Shown here: piece by piece, positions 9,691 through 19,084 of the stretch
How the letters are laid out: each line of letters opens with the position of its first letter
Position numbering within the stretch: the stretch's first letter is position 1
The notes under the pieces: generated by a model
The model's input: the letters and a program-made list of their open reading frames with translations, nothing else
The model's database searches: none
Told to the model about the DNA's origin: nothing
Source: Cellulophaga sp. 20_2_10
Lineage (GTDB): Bacteria; Bacteroidota; Bacteroidia; Flavobacteriales; Flavobacteriaceae
Reading direction: 5' to 3'
Length of the DNA stretch: 64,000 nt
Assembly (NCBI RefSeq): GCF_023476645.1
Contig: NZ_JAMCOJ010000004.1
Coordinates: 186,001-250,000 of the forward strand
Position numbers and translations under genes: made by a program

Positions 9691-9717
9691 CAAGAAGTAA
9701 CAACGTTATATCTATTA

Positions 9718-10551
9718 TTAAGAAAAAAGATGATGATCTATTGTGTCTTGGTATGCGGTGCGTAAATGCTTTGGTAGTTTGTTGCTTTTTGGCAGTACAG
9801 CTAAATACCTATCTTCATTAGATGTAAATACCCTTTTGTAGACAGGATTATACAATCCAATTTTAGAGATTATTTCTTTTATAAAATCCTCGTGGTGAAC
9901 CAAATCTTCACTGCCTAAATGAAAAATTCCAGTTTTGTTATGGTTAATAATGTAATGCAATTGTTGTGTAAGTTTATCTATATGGGTAACATTAAAAACC
10001 AAATTAGGAAAAACTTCTATAGGTTCTTTGTTGTGCAATAGCGTTTTAATTTCCTTAATTCTGGGAGTGTTGTTGCCAAAAACCATTGGTAAGCGTACAA
10101 TTATAGCTTTGCTTTTAGGTAGCCTAAGCAACATATTTTCAATCTTAATTTTTAAACGACCATAAATACTTAAAGACAATGTTTTGTCTAATTCGTAAGA
10201 AGGGTATTTGCTATAAGCATCAAAAACATTAGCAGAAGATAAAAATAGCAGCCTAGTTTTGTGTGTTGTAACATATTCTATTATATGTTGGTGCGCCAAT
10301 ACTTGTGCAGCAAAATTACCACGAATGGCAGATATAATATAATCTGGTTTTACGATTTCTAGTAATTCGTAAATATCTGTTTCTTCAACATTATAATAAA
10401 AAAACTGACCATTATCTTTAAATCCTTTTTCATTAGTACAGTAGGTACCATAGGTATCATAAAAAGCATAGAGCTCTTTATAAATAGCATTACCGATAAA
10501 ACCGCTAGCTCCTAGAATTAATATTTTATTTTTAGATTTATTCTCTTTCAT
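9718..10551 (-). CDS. NAD(P)-dependent sugar-nucleotide epimerase/reductase-like protein (RmlD-like extended SDR)
   Basis: Extended short-chain dehydrogenase with a Rossmann nucleotide-binding motif GASGFIG at residues 14-20 and a YGRLK (YxxxK) catalytic pair after the SSANVFD strand, the layout of dTDP-4-dehydrorhamnose reductase (RmlD) and related epimerases. Length 277 is normal for RmlD-type proteins. It is the last gene of the gcvT-glsA unit, 16 bases after glsA. No other nucleotide-sugar gene is near, so the substrate is uncertain and the link to glutaminase and GcvT may be only transcriptional. Confidence 0.75.
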   Translation of the reverse strand: MKENKSKNKILILGASGFIGNAIYKELYAFYDTYGTYCTNEKGFKDNGQFFYYNVEETDIYELLEIVKPDYIISAIRGNFAAQVLAHQHIIEYVTTHKTRLLFLSSANVFDAYSKYPSYELDKTLSLSIYGRLKIKIENMLLRLPKSKAIIVRLPMVFGNNTPRIKEIKTLLHNKEPIEVFPNLVFNVTHIDKLTQQLHYIINHNKTGIFHLGSEDLVHHEDFIKEIISKIGLYNPVYKRVFTSNEDRYLAVLPKSNKLPKHLRTAYQDTIDHHLFS

Positions 10552-10567
10552 TACTCAGTTTGTCGAC

Positions 10568-11482
10568 TTAAAAAATAGAGAGTTTAGTCTGGGTCGTAAA
10601 TAGTTCTAATGCTTGCATTCCTAGTAAAGAATTTCCTTTAGCATTAAGACCGGGAGCCCAAGTAGAAATAATAAAATTATTAGGTAAAAGAGCAACTATA
10701 CCACCACCAACACCACTTTTTCCAGGTAAACCAACTCTAAAAGCAAATTCTCCTGCTTCGTCATAAAAACCACAAGTAAGCATAATAGCGTTTATACGTT
10801 TTGCTTGGCTAACAGGTATTTGTTGTACATTATTTACGCACTTACCGCTATTTGCAAACAAGTAAAACGCCTTAGATAATTGTGCACAAGTCATATCTAT
10901 AGAACATTGGTGAAAATAAAAATCTAAAACATCCTCTACATTATTTTTAAGATTACTAAACGATTTTAAAAGGTTGGCTGCAGCAAAGTTTCTATACCCT
11001 GTTCTTTTTTCTGATGCAGCAACATCTGTATTGTAATTAATAGTTTGGTCGTTAGCAATAGTTCTTACATAGTTTAAAAAATCTTCTTTCGGGTTTTTTA
11101 AATGTGTAACTAAAATATCTGCAACAACTAAGGCACCAGAATTTATTAACGGATTTCTAGGAATACCGTTTTCTAGTTCTAAAAGAGATAAATGATTAAA
11201 TGGGTTACCAGATGGTTCTACGTCTACACGTTGCCAAATACGGTTATCCTCAAAAGCAATAGCTTTAGACAATGCTAAAACTTTAGAAATACTTTGTATA
11301 GAAAACGGTATATGTGCATCACCAGCAGCATAAGAATCGCCATTTATTTGTTGTAAAAAAATACCAAAACTATGTGTATTTTGCTTAGATAGTTCTGGTA
11401 TATAACTAGCAACAACACCCTTAGCCTCCTCTTTACTAAGGTGGTTATGAATGTTGTTGATAATGCCTTGGAAATCTATCAT
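10568..11482 (-). CDS. glsA: Glutaminase A
   Basis: Cytoplasmic enzyme that hydrolyses glutamine to glutamate and ammonia. It belongs to the serine beta-lactamase-fold glutaminases: the catalytic S64-I-S-K67 is visible in FSIQSISKVLALSKA, followed by GNPFNHLS, LINSGALVVAD and the C-terminal PGKSGVGGGIVALLP, all diagnostic. Length 304 matches the family. It starts 7 bases after gcvT ends and is followed 16 bases later by the epimerase gene, so one transcript is likely. Glutaminases of this type often help in acid resistance or nitrogen release, but nothing here points to either. Confidence 0.95.
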   Translation of the reverse strand: MIDFQGIINNIHNHLSKEEAKGVVASYIPELSKQNTHSFGIFLQQINGDSYAAGDAHIPFSIQSISKVLALSKAIAFEDNRIWQRVDVEPSGNPFNHLSLLELENGIPRNPLINSGALVVADILVTHLKNPKEDFLNYVRTIANDQTINYNTDVAASEKRTGYRNFAAANLLKSFSNLKNNVEDVLDFYFHQCSIDMTCAQLSKAFYLFANSGKCVNNVQQIPVSQAKRINAIMLTCGFYDEAGEFAFRVGLPGKSGVGGGIVALLPNNFIISTWAPGLNAKGNSLLGMQALELFTTQTKLSIF

Positions 11483-11489
11483 ATAAAAA

Positions 11490-12575
11490 TTATGCCTTAT
11501 AAAAAGGTAATTTTACTACAGTTGCAGCAACTGCTTTTTTTCTAATTTGTATAAATATTTCAGAGCCAGCAGTAGAAACCGCAGTTGGTACATAGCCTAA
11601 GCCAATTCCTTTGTTTAAAGAAGGAGACATAGTACCAGAAGTTACAATACCTATTTTAGTACCATTGGCATCTACAATATCATAATCGTGTCTAGGAATA
11701 CCCCTTTCTGTAAGTTCAAAAGCAATTAATTTACGTTCTGGACCATTTGCTTTTTGTGCAGCTAAAGCGTCACTATTTACAAAATCCTTCGTAAATTTAG
11801 TAATCCACCCAAGACCAGCTTCAAACGGAGAAGTAGTGTCGCTAATATCGTTTCCATACAAACAGTAGCCCATTTCTAAGCGCAATGTATCTCTCGCAGC
11901 TAAACCAATAGGAGCAATATCAAAATCTGCACCTGCTTTAAAAATGGTATCCCAAACTTGTTTAACGTCTTCGTTTTTACAATAAATTTCAAACCCTCCA
12001 GAACCAGTATAACCAGTAGCAGAAATAATAACATTTTCTACACCTGCAAAATCTGCAACCTCAAAAGTATAAAACTTAATAGCAGCTAAATCTACAGCAG
12101 TAACAGACTGCATTGCTTCAATAGCCTTAGGACCTTGAATGGCTAAAAGTGAATATCCTTCAGATATATTACGCATTTCAGCTTTTATAGTTTCGTTGTA
12201 TTTAGAAATATGGTTCCAATCCTTATCAATATTAGAAGCATTTACTACTAATAAATATTGTTCATCTTTAAGTTTGTAAACGATAAGATCATCTACAATA
12301 CCACCAGTTTCATTAGGTAAACAGCTATACTGAGCTTTACCAATAACTAATTTAGAAGCATCATTAGATGTAACTTTCTGTATTAAGTCTAAAGCATTTG
12401 GACCTTCAATTAGAAACTCACCCATATGTGATACATCAAAAACACCTACACCTTTACGTACAGTTTCGTGTTCTATGTTTACACCAGCATAAGAAACAGG
12501 CATATTATAACCAGCAAAAGGGACCATTTTAGCGCCAAGAGCTTCGTGAGTAGATGATAATGCAGTATTTTTCAT
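11490..12575 (-). CDS. gcvT: Glycine cleavage system aminomethyltransferase (T protein)
   Basis: T protein of the glycine cleavage complex; it transfers the methylene group from lipoyl-bound aminomethyl on GcvH to tetrahydrofolate and releases ammonia. The 361-residue sequence has the family landmarks: N-terminal [47 protein letters not shown] containing the folate-site Asp, [11 protein letters not shown], and the C-terminal [12 protein letters not shown]. GcvH and GcvP are not nearby; scattered gcv genes are common in Bacteroidota. It heads the gcvT-glsA-epimerase unit. Confidence 0.95.
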   Translation of the reverse strand: MKNTALSSTHEALGAKMVPFAGYNMPVSYAGVNIEHETVRKGVGVFDVSHMGEFLIEGPNALDLIQKVTSNDASKLVIGKAQYSCLPNETGGIVDDLIVYKLKDEQYLLVVNASNIDKDWNHISKYNETIKAEMRNISEGYSLLAIQGPKAIEAMQSVTAVDLAAIKFYTFEVADFAGVENVIISATGYTGSGGFEIYCKNEDVKQVWDTIFKAGADFDIAPIGLAARDTLRLEMGYCLYGNDISDTTSPFEAGLGWITKFTKDFVNSDALAAQKANGPERKLIAFELTERGIPRHDYDIVDANGTKIGIVTSGTMSPSLNKGIGLGYVPTAVSTAGSEIFIQIRKKAVAATVVKLPFYKA

Positions 12576-12615
12576 TAAAACAATTTATATAATTAGACTA
12601 TTGTTAGTTTTTTGT

Positions 12616-12623
12616 CAAAGGTA
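12616..12623 (-). promoter_or_regulatory. Bacteroidota -7 promoter element upstream of gcvT
   Basis: Minus-strand TACCTTTG matches TAnnTTTG exactly and would give a leader of roughly 35 bases to the gcvT start. The -33 element is not evident. Confidence 0.45.
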
Positions 12624-12750
12624 TCGAAAATTGTTTGTTTTATAAATCTGCTAAGACATTAAAATAAGTTGTTTTTGGGTTGATGTACTATAGGATTTAG
12701 GAATGAAAATGAAAGGTAAATTAGGCATCTAAACACTTTGTTAATTTTTA

Positions 12751-12769
12751 TTAAACTAACGTTAAACTA
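12751..12769. repeat. Short direct repeat (TTAAACTA twice, 11-base period) upstream of the SDR gene
   Basis: TTAAACTA occurs at 12751-12758 and again at 12762-12769, one helical turn apart, with the palindrome TAACGTTA spanning the gap. It lies 46 bases before the oxidoreductase start, within a 239-base gap that otherwise holds only the gcvT promoter. It could be a regulator site, but AT-rich DNA yields such repeats by chance. Confidence 0.3.
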
Positions 12770-12814
12770 CTTAAGATATTAGGAATTGACGCTGTTGAAT
12801 GTTATACTAAGTAG

Positions 12815-13465
12815 ATGGAAAACATATTAGTAGCCGGTGCCAATGGTACCACAGGAAAACAAATAGTGAACCTTTTAAAAGAATCTCAATATTTTAACCC
12901 TATAGCAATGGTTAGAAAAGAAGAGCAAAAAGAATATTTTAAAGCAAAACAAATAGATACAGTTCTTGGAGATTTAGAGGGCGATATAAATAAGGTATTT
13001 AACGAAGTAGAAAATGTAGACAAAGTATTGTTTGCTGCGGGTTCTGGAGGAAAAAAAGTAATAGAGGTAGACCAAGAAGGAGCAAAGAGATTAATTGATG
13101 CCTCTAAAAAAAATAACATTAAAAAGTTTGTAATGTTAAGTTCTATGGGAGCAGATAAACCTGAAGAAGCAGAACAATTACAAGAGTATTTAAAAGCAAA
13201 GCATAACGCAGATGAATACTTAAAAACGAGCGGATTAAATTACAGTATAGTTCGTCCTGGATCTTTAACTAATGAGGAGCCCCATAATGAAATAGAGCTC
13301 CAAGAAAAGTTAAATAAAAGAGGTGAAATTAGTAGAAACGATGTTGCGCAAACCTTAGTAAGAACACTAAATGATGATGTTGCAAACAAAGTCACTTTTG
13401 AAATTATTAAAGGAGATACCTTAATTGGTAAAGCTTTAGATAAATTTTCTACTATTGAATCTTAA
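12815..13465 (+). CDS. Atypical short-chain NAD(P)-binding oxidoreductase (NmrA/SDR-a5-like)
   Basis: Single-domain Rossmann protein of 216 residues with the nucleotide-binding motif GANGTTG at residues 8-14 and the LSSMGAD strand near 105-112, as in atypical short-chain dehydrogenases of the YwnB/NmrA-like group (NAD(P)-binding, PF13460 type). No classical YxxxK catalytic pair is evident in the expected context. The substrate is unknown. It is transcribed alone; its stop codon shares four bases (TTAA) with the stop of the convergent thrC gene, leaving no room for a terminator between them. Confidence 0.8.
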   Translation: MENILVAGANGTTGKQIVNLLKESQYFNPIAMVRKEEQKEYFKAKQIDTVLGDLEGDINKVFNEVENVDKVLFAAGSGGKKVIEVDQEGAKRLIDASKKNNIKKFVMLSSMGADKPEEAEQLQEYLKAKHNADEYLKTSGLNYSIVRPGSLTNEEPHNEIELQEKLNKRGEISRNDVAQTLVRTLNDDVANKVTFEIIKGDTLIGKALDKFSTIES

Positions 13466-14763
13466 TTTTTTTTTAATAAATAAGACTTTAATTCATTGTA
13501 GCTGCCAATTTTGGTGGCTACTTTTGTTTTATGTATAACCGACTGTATTTGTTCTGGTAATGGTTGTTTTTCTTTAATTACTTCTTCAACCACATTTAAA
13601 AATTTAGTTGGGTGTGCTGTTTCTAAAAACACACAATGTACATCATCATTATTATTATTTAAATAGGCTTTACAACCTAAATAGCCAACAGCCCCGTGCG
13701 GGTCTGCGACATAGTTGTGCTCTTTATAAATAGTTGCTAATGCATCTTTAGTTTCTTCATCAGTAAAACTAAAAGAAGATAAGTTTTCTTTTAAGGCTGA
13801 AAAGTTATTTTTGTGTAGCTCTTGTATACGTATAAAATTACTTGGGTTACCCACATCCATAGCATTACTTATAGTTTGTACAGATGGTTTAGGAGTGTAA
13901 TCTTCTGTTTTTAGATAGTTGGTTACAACGTTATTCTCGTTGTTAGATGCTATAAAATGGTGAATAGGTAATCCTAATTTTTGTGCAACCATACCAGCAC
14001 ATATATTACCAAAATTACCACTTGGAACAGAGAAAACAATTTTTTTATGGGTATTATGTAATTGTTTATAAGCAAACATAAAGTAAAATAGCTGAGGCAA
14101 CCAACGTGCTACGTTAATAGAATTTGCAGAAGTTAACTGCATTTTACTAGTTAGTTCTTCATCTAAAAATGCACGTTTTACCATATCTTGGCAATCGTCA
14201 AAAACGCCGTCTACTTCTAATGCAGAAATATTTTCCCCTAAAGTAGTCAGTTGTTTTTCTTGTATATCACTTACTTTTCCGCTAGGGTAAAGAATAACAA
14301 CATGTACACCTTTAACACCTAAAAAACCATTTGCAACAGCACCACCCGTATCACCAGATGTAGCAACTAAAACGGTAACTTCATTCGTATTGTTGGCATT
14401 AAAATAACCAAGACAGCGCGCCATAAAACGTGCGCCAACATCTTTAAAAGCCATAGTTGGACCGTGAAAAAGCTCTAGGGTAGATATATTTTTATCTAGC
14501 CGAACAATAGGAAAATCAAATGACAAGGTTTCCTCTACAATAGTTTTAAGAACATCCTCAGGAATTTCTGGTGAAACAAATTGTTTAATAGCTGTAAAAG
14601 CAATTTCTGGATAAGATAAGTTATCTATATTTTTATAGAAATCTTCTGGTAAAGGCGTAATACTTTCCGGAAAATAAAGTCCTTTATCTGGTGCCAAACC
14701 TTTTATTACTGCATTTTTGAATGTAGTGTTAGGTGCTTTTTTGTTTAACGAGTAGTAATTCAT
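13462..14763 (-). CDS. thrC: Threonine synthase
   Basis: PLP-dependent enzyme that converts O-phosphohomoserine to threonine. The motif HGPTMAFKDVGARFM carries the PLP-binding Lys107, and VATSGDTGGAVANGF is the phosphate-binding loop. I choose the ATG at 14763 (MNYYSLNKKAP), the normal family N-terminus, giving 433 residues; a longer frame to 14814 would add 17 atypical residues and run into aroE. It lies 29 bases after aroE. thrA and thrB are not adjacent, unlike in many relatives where thrABC cluster. Confidence 0.94.
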   Translation of the reverse strand: MNYYSLNKKAPNTTFKNAVIKGLAPDKGLYFPESITPLPEDFYKNIDNLSYPEIAFTAIKQFVSPEIPEDVLKTIVEETLSFDFPIVRLDKNISTLELFHGPTMAFKDVGARFMARCLGYFNANNTNEVTVLVATSGDTGGAVANGFLGVKGVHVVILYPSGKVSDIQEKQLTTLGENISALEVDGVFDDCQDMVKRAFLDEELTSKMQLTSANSINVARWLPQLFYFMFAYKQLHNTHKKIVFSVPSGNFGNICAGMVAQKLGLPIHHFIASNNENNVVTNYLKTEDYTPKPSVQTISNAMDVGNPSNFIRIQELHKNNFSALKENLSSFSFTDEETKDALATIYKEHNYVADPHGAVGYLGCKAYLNNNNDDVHCVFLETAHPTKFLNVVEEVIKEKQPLPEQIQSVIHKTKVATKIGSYNELKSYLLKKN

Positions 14764-14792
14764 TTTAAGGTATTCTAAATTTATGATGCGTG

Positions 14793-15545
14793 CTAACTGT
14801 TCCAGATTCTCCAAGACTCTTCGGCTTGGTGTTCTAACATATGCTGCCCGTTGCTTATTGTAGCGCCTTGTGCTTCGCCTGCACTTAAAAATGCCGTTTT
14901 ATTGGGATTGTAAATTAAATCGAACAATAAATGTTCTTTGCCCAAATACTCATAAGGTATCGTTGCTTTATCTGTAATATTTGGGTGTGTCCCCAATGGT
15001 GTGCAGTTTACAATAACAGTATGCTCTTCAATTATATTTTTATCTAATTCGGTATAGGTAAATTGGTTTCCCTTTGCTTTTCTAGATACATATGTACAGG
15101 TAATTCCTAACTCTTCTAAAACATATTTTACAGCTTTAGATGCTCCGCCTGTGCCTAGAATTAACGCTTTAGTATGGTGTTTTTTTAAATGGGGTTCTAT
15201 GGATTTTTTAAATCCGTATGCATCTGTATTGTAACCCACCAAACCGTTTGCTGTAAACTTTATAGTATTAACCGCACCAATAGCTTTTGCTTTAGCATCT
15301 AAACTAGTTAAAAACGAAATAATACTTTCTTTGTAGGGTATGGTAACGTTACAACCTTTTATGTTAGGTGTACTGTCTAAAGTAGTTTTAAATTCATCGA
15401 TATTTTGATAGTCAAAATTTACATACTCACAGTCTGTTAACCCAAGGTCTTTAAATTTATTTGTAAAGTAGTTTCTAGAAAAAGAATACGCTATATCTTT
15501 TCCTATTAAACCATATTTATGCTGTTGCTTTTCTGTGTTTTCCAT
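14793..15545 (-). CDS. aroE: Shikimate dehydrogenase
   Basis: Catalyses the NADPH-dependent reduction of 3-dehydroshikimate in aromatic amino acid synthesis. Motifs seen in order: GLIGKDIAYSFS (shikimate site), NVTIPYKE with the catalytic Lys, GAVNTIKF and GYNTDAYGF with the catalytic Asp, the dinucleotide loop GTGGASKAV, and NCTPLGTHPN. Length 250 is at the short end of normal. Its first 29 bases overlap the upstream DUF368 gene, which suggests translational coupling in the TPR-DUF368-DUF368-aroE-thrC unit. Confidence 0.94.
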   Translation of the reverse strand: MENTEKQQHKYGLIGKDIAYSFSRNYFTNKFKDLGLTDCEYVNFDYQNIDEFKTTLDSTPNIKGCNVTIPYKESIISFLTSLDAKAKAIGAVNTIKFTANGLVGYNTDAYGFKKSIEPHLKKHHTKALILGTGGASKAVKYVLEELGITCTYVSRKAKGNQFTYTELDKNIIEEHTVIVNCTPLGTHPNITDKATIPYEYLGKEHLLFDLIYNPNKTAFLSAGEAQGATISNGQHMLEHQAEESWRIWNS

Positions 15546-16536
15546 ACCAATCTAGACCTAATAAAATACTTATTCCTATAACTACAAAAAAAACGGCCCA
15601 CCAAGTTTCAGAAATCACAAAATCGGGAAAATAGCGAGAATAATTCTTAATAATTTCGTTTCCGTTAGAGTCTATTAAAGTATTCCCAAGGCCGTCTACT
15701 TTATAAACTGTTTTTTTCCAAGGCCAAACAACACCCAAAGAGCCGGTAATAAAGCCCAAAATAACAGCAGTTGTTATATGCTTAAAATGTTTTAAAACGT
15801 AACTTATAATGTGAGATAAACTAACCAAGCCAACCGCAGAACCAGCTGTAAAAACACCCAGAATAGTTAATATGTTTAAGCGTTCTGTATTTTTTGTAAA
15901 ACTAAAGTCGCCTTTAATAACCTCGGCGAAAGTATCATAAAGTGCATTTACAGAGTCTACTAAAAGGAGTACATAGTTCCCAAGTAAAATTAAGATAAAA
16001 GAGCCAGATAAGCCTGGAAGCGTCATACCAGAAACACTAATAATTCCACAGAAAAAAATAAAAAAAAGATTGTCGTTTTCGGTAGCAGGATTTAAAAAAC
16101 TAATAGATATACCAACGATTAAACCAATTATAGCAGCAAAAATGCTTTTCTTATTCCAAAGGTCAAAGTCTTTAGCTATGTAATAAATAGATCCAATAAT
16201 CATCCCAAAAAAACAAGCCCAAACATTAAGCTCATTATGTTCTAAAAAATAGTCTAAAACTTTAGAGACGCTAAAGTAGCTTACAAGCATACCAAAAATA
16301 AGCAGGGTAATAAACGTACCATTAATGTAGGTGTAGAAACTTTTTAACCTGCCGTTTAAAAGTAGTTTTAAGGCTTTGTAGTTAAATTTTTGAAGTGAGT
16401 ATATAAATTCCTCGTAAAAACCACCAACAAAGGCAACAATACCTCCAGAAACACCAGGTACTTTATTTGCAGCACCCATACATAGTCCTTTTACAACAAG
16501 GAGAAGCTTGTCTATAAATGTTCTAGTATGTGTCAT
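15517..16536 (-). CDS. DUF368 membrane protein, predicted polyprenyl-phosphate transporter (second copy)
   Basis: Polytopic membrane protein of 339 residues with about nine hydrophobic segments and the DUF368 signature repeated in two halves: KGLCMGAANKVPGVSGGIVAF near the N-terminus and MTLPGLSGSFILILLG in the middle. Work published in 2023 on DUF368 (PopT) and DedA proteins showed that such proteins recycle undecaprenyl phosphate across the cytoplasmic membrane for cell-envelope synthesis; applying that here is inference. It starts 3 bases after the first DUF368 gene stops and overlaps aroE by 29 bases. Confidence 0.85.
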   Translation of the reverse strand: MTHTRTFIDKLLLVVKGLCMGAANKVPGVSGGIVAFVGGFYEEFIYSLQKFNYKALKLLLNGRLKSFYTYINGTFITLLIFGMLVSYFSVSKVLDYFLEHNELNVWACFFGMIIGSIYYIAKDFDLWNKKSIFAAIIGLIVGISISFLNPATENDNLFFIFFCGIISVSGMTLPGLSGSFILILLGNYVLLLVDSVNALYDTFAEVIKGDFSFTKNTERLNILTILGVFTAGSAVGLVSLSHIISYVLKHFKHITTAVILGFITGSLGVVWPWKKTVYKVDGLGNTLIDSNGNEIIKNYSRYFPDFVISETWWAVFFVVIGISILLGLDWYGKHRKATA

Positions 16537-16539
16537 TGA

Positions 16540-17553
16540 TTAGTTATTTTTAGTAGCTACTTTTTCTAGTATAAAAATAGTTAAAAAACCGGTAACCATG
16601 AGTGCAATAGCGATCATAGTTTGGGCATCTATATAATGGTTTAATGCTGAATATTGTATTGGTAAAATACTTTCTTCTGTAACTGTTTTAAAAGATTCAA
16701 AATTGTTTATGTTTTTTTGATGTACGGCAAGTGTACCAAGGTCAGATATTGATGAAAAAGGAACAATTTCACCAGTTTCATCTATCATAACAGATACTGT
16801 TTTTTTCCAAGGCCAAACTTTGTTTAAAGATCCTAAAATAAAACCAGTTAAAAGAGCAAGAGTAGTGTTGTGGTAATTTTTAAACAACCATTTTAAAATT
16901 CTACTAAAACTTAATAATCCTATTAAAGCTCCCGTTGCAAAAAGTGCTATTTTTTTTAAGTCAAAATCATGAAATGCATCACTTAATGTTTTATAAGCAC
17001 CCATTATTACTAAAATAAAAGACCCAGAAATACCAGGTAAGATCATTGCACAAATAGCTATAGCGCCAGCAAACAACAAATAATATGGATTAGAATTAGC
17101 TGCCAATGCAGGTAAACTTGTAATGTAATACGCTAAACCTGCCCCAATTATTAAAGCAACTATAGTTAGGGCATTCCATTTTGTAATTTGTTTGCCAACA
17201 AAGTATATACTCACTACAATTAAACCAAAAAAGAAAGACCAAATTAAAACAGGGTGGTATTCTATTAGGTATTTTGCCAAACGCATAAATGAAATAAAAC
17301 TGATAATTATTCCGGTCAATAGAGCCAGTATAAAATTACCATTTGCTTGTTTCCAAAATGCTTTTAATCCATCGTTTTTTAATGTCTTAAATAATGATAA
17401 ATTAATAGTGCTAATGCTATCAATTAACTCTTCATAAATTCCAGAAATAAAAGCAATTGTACCTCCGGAAACTCCAGGTACAGCATCTGCTGCTCCCATT
17501 GCTAAACCTTTAAGCGTAATAATTAAATATTGTAATAAGCTACGTTCTTTCAT
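16540..17553 (-). CDS. DUF368 membrane protein, predicted polyprenyl-phosphate transporter (first copy)
   Basis: Paralogue of the gene that follows it. The signatures are KGLAMGAADAVPGVSGGTIAF in the N-terminal half and MILPGISGSFILVIMG in the second half, with an extra soluble loop near residues 240-290. I start it at the ATG at 17553 (MKERSLLQYLII), which follows the TPR gene by 29 bases and puts the signature near the N-terminus as in the sister protein; an upstream frame to 17628 would overlap the TPR gene. The predicted role is the same undecaprenyl-phosphate recycling, with a possible split in substrate or condition between the copies. Confidence 0.85.
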   Translation of the reverse strand: MKERSLLQYLIITLKGLAMGAADAVPGVSGGTIAFISGIYEELIDSISTINLSLFKTLKNDGLKAFWKQANGNFILALLTGIIISFISFMRLAKYLIEYHPVLIWSFFFGLIVVSIYFVGKQITKWNALTIVALIIGAGLAYYITSLPALAANSNPYYLLFAGAIAICAMILPGISGSFILVIMGAYKTLSDAFHDFDLKKIALFATGALIGLLSFSRILKWLFKNYHNTTLALLTGFILGSLNKVWPWKKTVSVMIDETGEIVPFSSISDLGTLAVHQKNINNFESFKTVTEESILPIQYSALNHYIDAQTMIAIALMVTGFLTIFILEKVATKNN

Positions 17554-17582
17554 AATTTTAATAAAAACGTAAAAATATAGAT

Positions 17583-18983
17583 TTATTTGGAAGAGTTGCC
17601 AAATTCTAGAATAATGTTGTTTATCCACACATTATTTTTAAACTGAGGAAACTCCAATTTAAACATTGCAACTTTTTTAGTGTTTGCTTTTAGGGCTTTT
17701 ACTAAAAATTCTTTTGCCTTAATAGTTTGATCTAGTACCATATGAGCACCTGCTATTTTATATAAAACATCTGAGTTGCTAGGGTAGAACTCTAAGGCTT
17801 GTTGTAGTATTTGTATCGCAGAATGTGGATCTCCTTTTTTTAATACCAAACTACTCCAAAGCAACCACGTTTTTAATTCGCAATCTCCTAAGTCTACCAT
17901 TTTTTGGTAGGCCATTTCGGCCTCTTCAATTAGACCTAAAGCTTCATTAATATAGGCGTTTTTCTCCCAGTAGAATAAGTTTTCTTCTTCTATATTAATA
18001 GCTTTTGTAATGTATTCTTTAGCTTTTAAATAGTCTTTTTGTTTCATGTAAAAGTTAGTAATAGCTAACCAGCCCTTATCTAATAAAGGATCTTCATGAA
18101 CTGTTTTATAGTAATTTAACTTTGCTAATTCTGTATTGCCAAGTTTTTCATGACATTTACCAATACGCAAATAAGCAAACGCAGAAGGATCTTCAATCTC
18201 TATAGTAAATTCATAATTTTCTATAGCTTCATTGTAACGTTTTAAGCGTTCTAGAATTTTTCCTTTTTCAAAATAAGCACCAACAAAAGTATCATCAGAT
18301 ATAATTGCAAAATCAAATGCATTTATAGCTTCATTATACATTTTTTTAGCAAAATATTGTTTTCCTAATTGATGCCAAGCAACTTCACAGTATGGGTTTT
18401 TTTCTAAATATTCATTTAAAAATTCAATGGCACCATCATAGTCTTCTAGAAAATCGAAACAATAGATGATGTTGTATAGGGATGCGTAATCTTGCTCATC
18501 AAACAAAACACATTGAATAAAATGCTTTTTAGCTTCTTCAAAATTATCCATAAAAAGATGCTCCATTCCCAATAAAGAGTGTATGTCTATAGCGTCTTCA
18601 GATAAAGTTAAAGCTTTTTCTAGTAGTTTAATTGCTGTATTATGATCGTCTTTTTTAGAGAAAATGTTTGCTCTTTGTATGTATATTTCTTCGTTATTAC
18701 TGTCTATAGTCTGTAAACTATCTAGCATACTTTCTGCAAGCTCAAGATTGTTTTCAAAAACATGTACTTCTACTTCTAAAAGCTTAAGCTCTATAGTACT
18801 TGGGTGTTGGGTTAAACCAATTTTAATGGCTTTTTTTGCCAATGACATTTTACCATTATTTAAATAATGGTGAATTATGTCTTCAAAATCCTCTGCGTCA
18901 AAGAAATAGACATCATCTGTCTTTAGCATTGACTCAAATTTTGCTATTGGTCTGTCTGGTCTTTCTTCAGCTTCAAATGCCAT
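17583..18983 (-). CDS. Tetratricopeptide-repeat protein
   Basis: 466-residue protein made almost entirely of TPR helical pairs from about residue 35 to 440, for example FVGAYFEKGKILERLKRYNEA and AFAYLRIGKCHEKLGNTELA. There is no signal peptide or membrane segment, so it is probably a cytoplasmic scaffold. It is the first gene of the unit with the two DUF368 transporters and aroE. TPR proteins bind other proteins, but no partner can be named from the sequence. Confidence 0.88.
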   Translation of the reverse strand: MAFEAEERPDRPIAKFESMLKTDDVYFFDAEDFEDIIHHYLNNGKMSLAKKAIKIGLTQHPSTIELKLLEVEVHVFENNLELAESMLDSLQTIDSNNEEIYIQRANIFSKKDDHNTAIKLLEKALTLSEDAIDIHSLLGMEHLFMDNFEEAKKHFIQCVLFDEQDYASLYNIIYCFDFLEDYDGAIEFLNEYLEKNPYCEVAWHQLGKQYFAKKMYNEAINAFDFAIISDDTFVGAYFEKGKILERLKRYNEAIENYEFTIEIEDPSAFAYLRIGKCHEKLGNTELAKLNYYKTVHEDPLLDKGWLAITNFYMKQKDYLKAKEYITKAINIEEENLFYWEKNAYINEALGLIEEAEMAYQKMVDLGDCELKTWLLWSSLVLKKGDPHSAIQILQQALEFYPSNSDVLYKIAGAHMVLDQTIKAKEFLVKALKANTKKVAMFKLEFPQFKNNVWINNIILEFGNSSK

Positions 18984-19084
18984 ATAAATTCTTTCTTACT
19001 TAATAAGATTAAAATAAAAGTAACGTTTTAGGTCTCTTTTTTGGGGTCGTAGGTTTGTATATTATTAACAAAATAGTTAACAAC

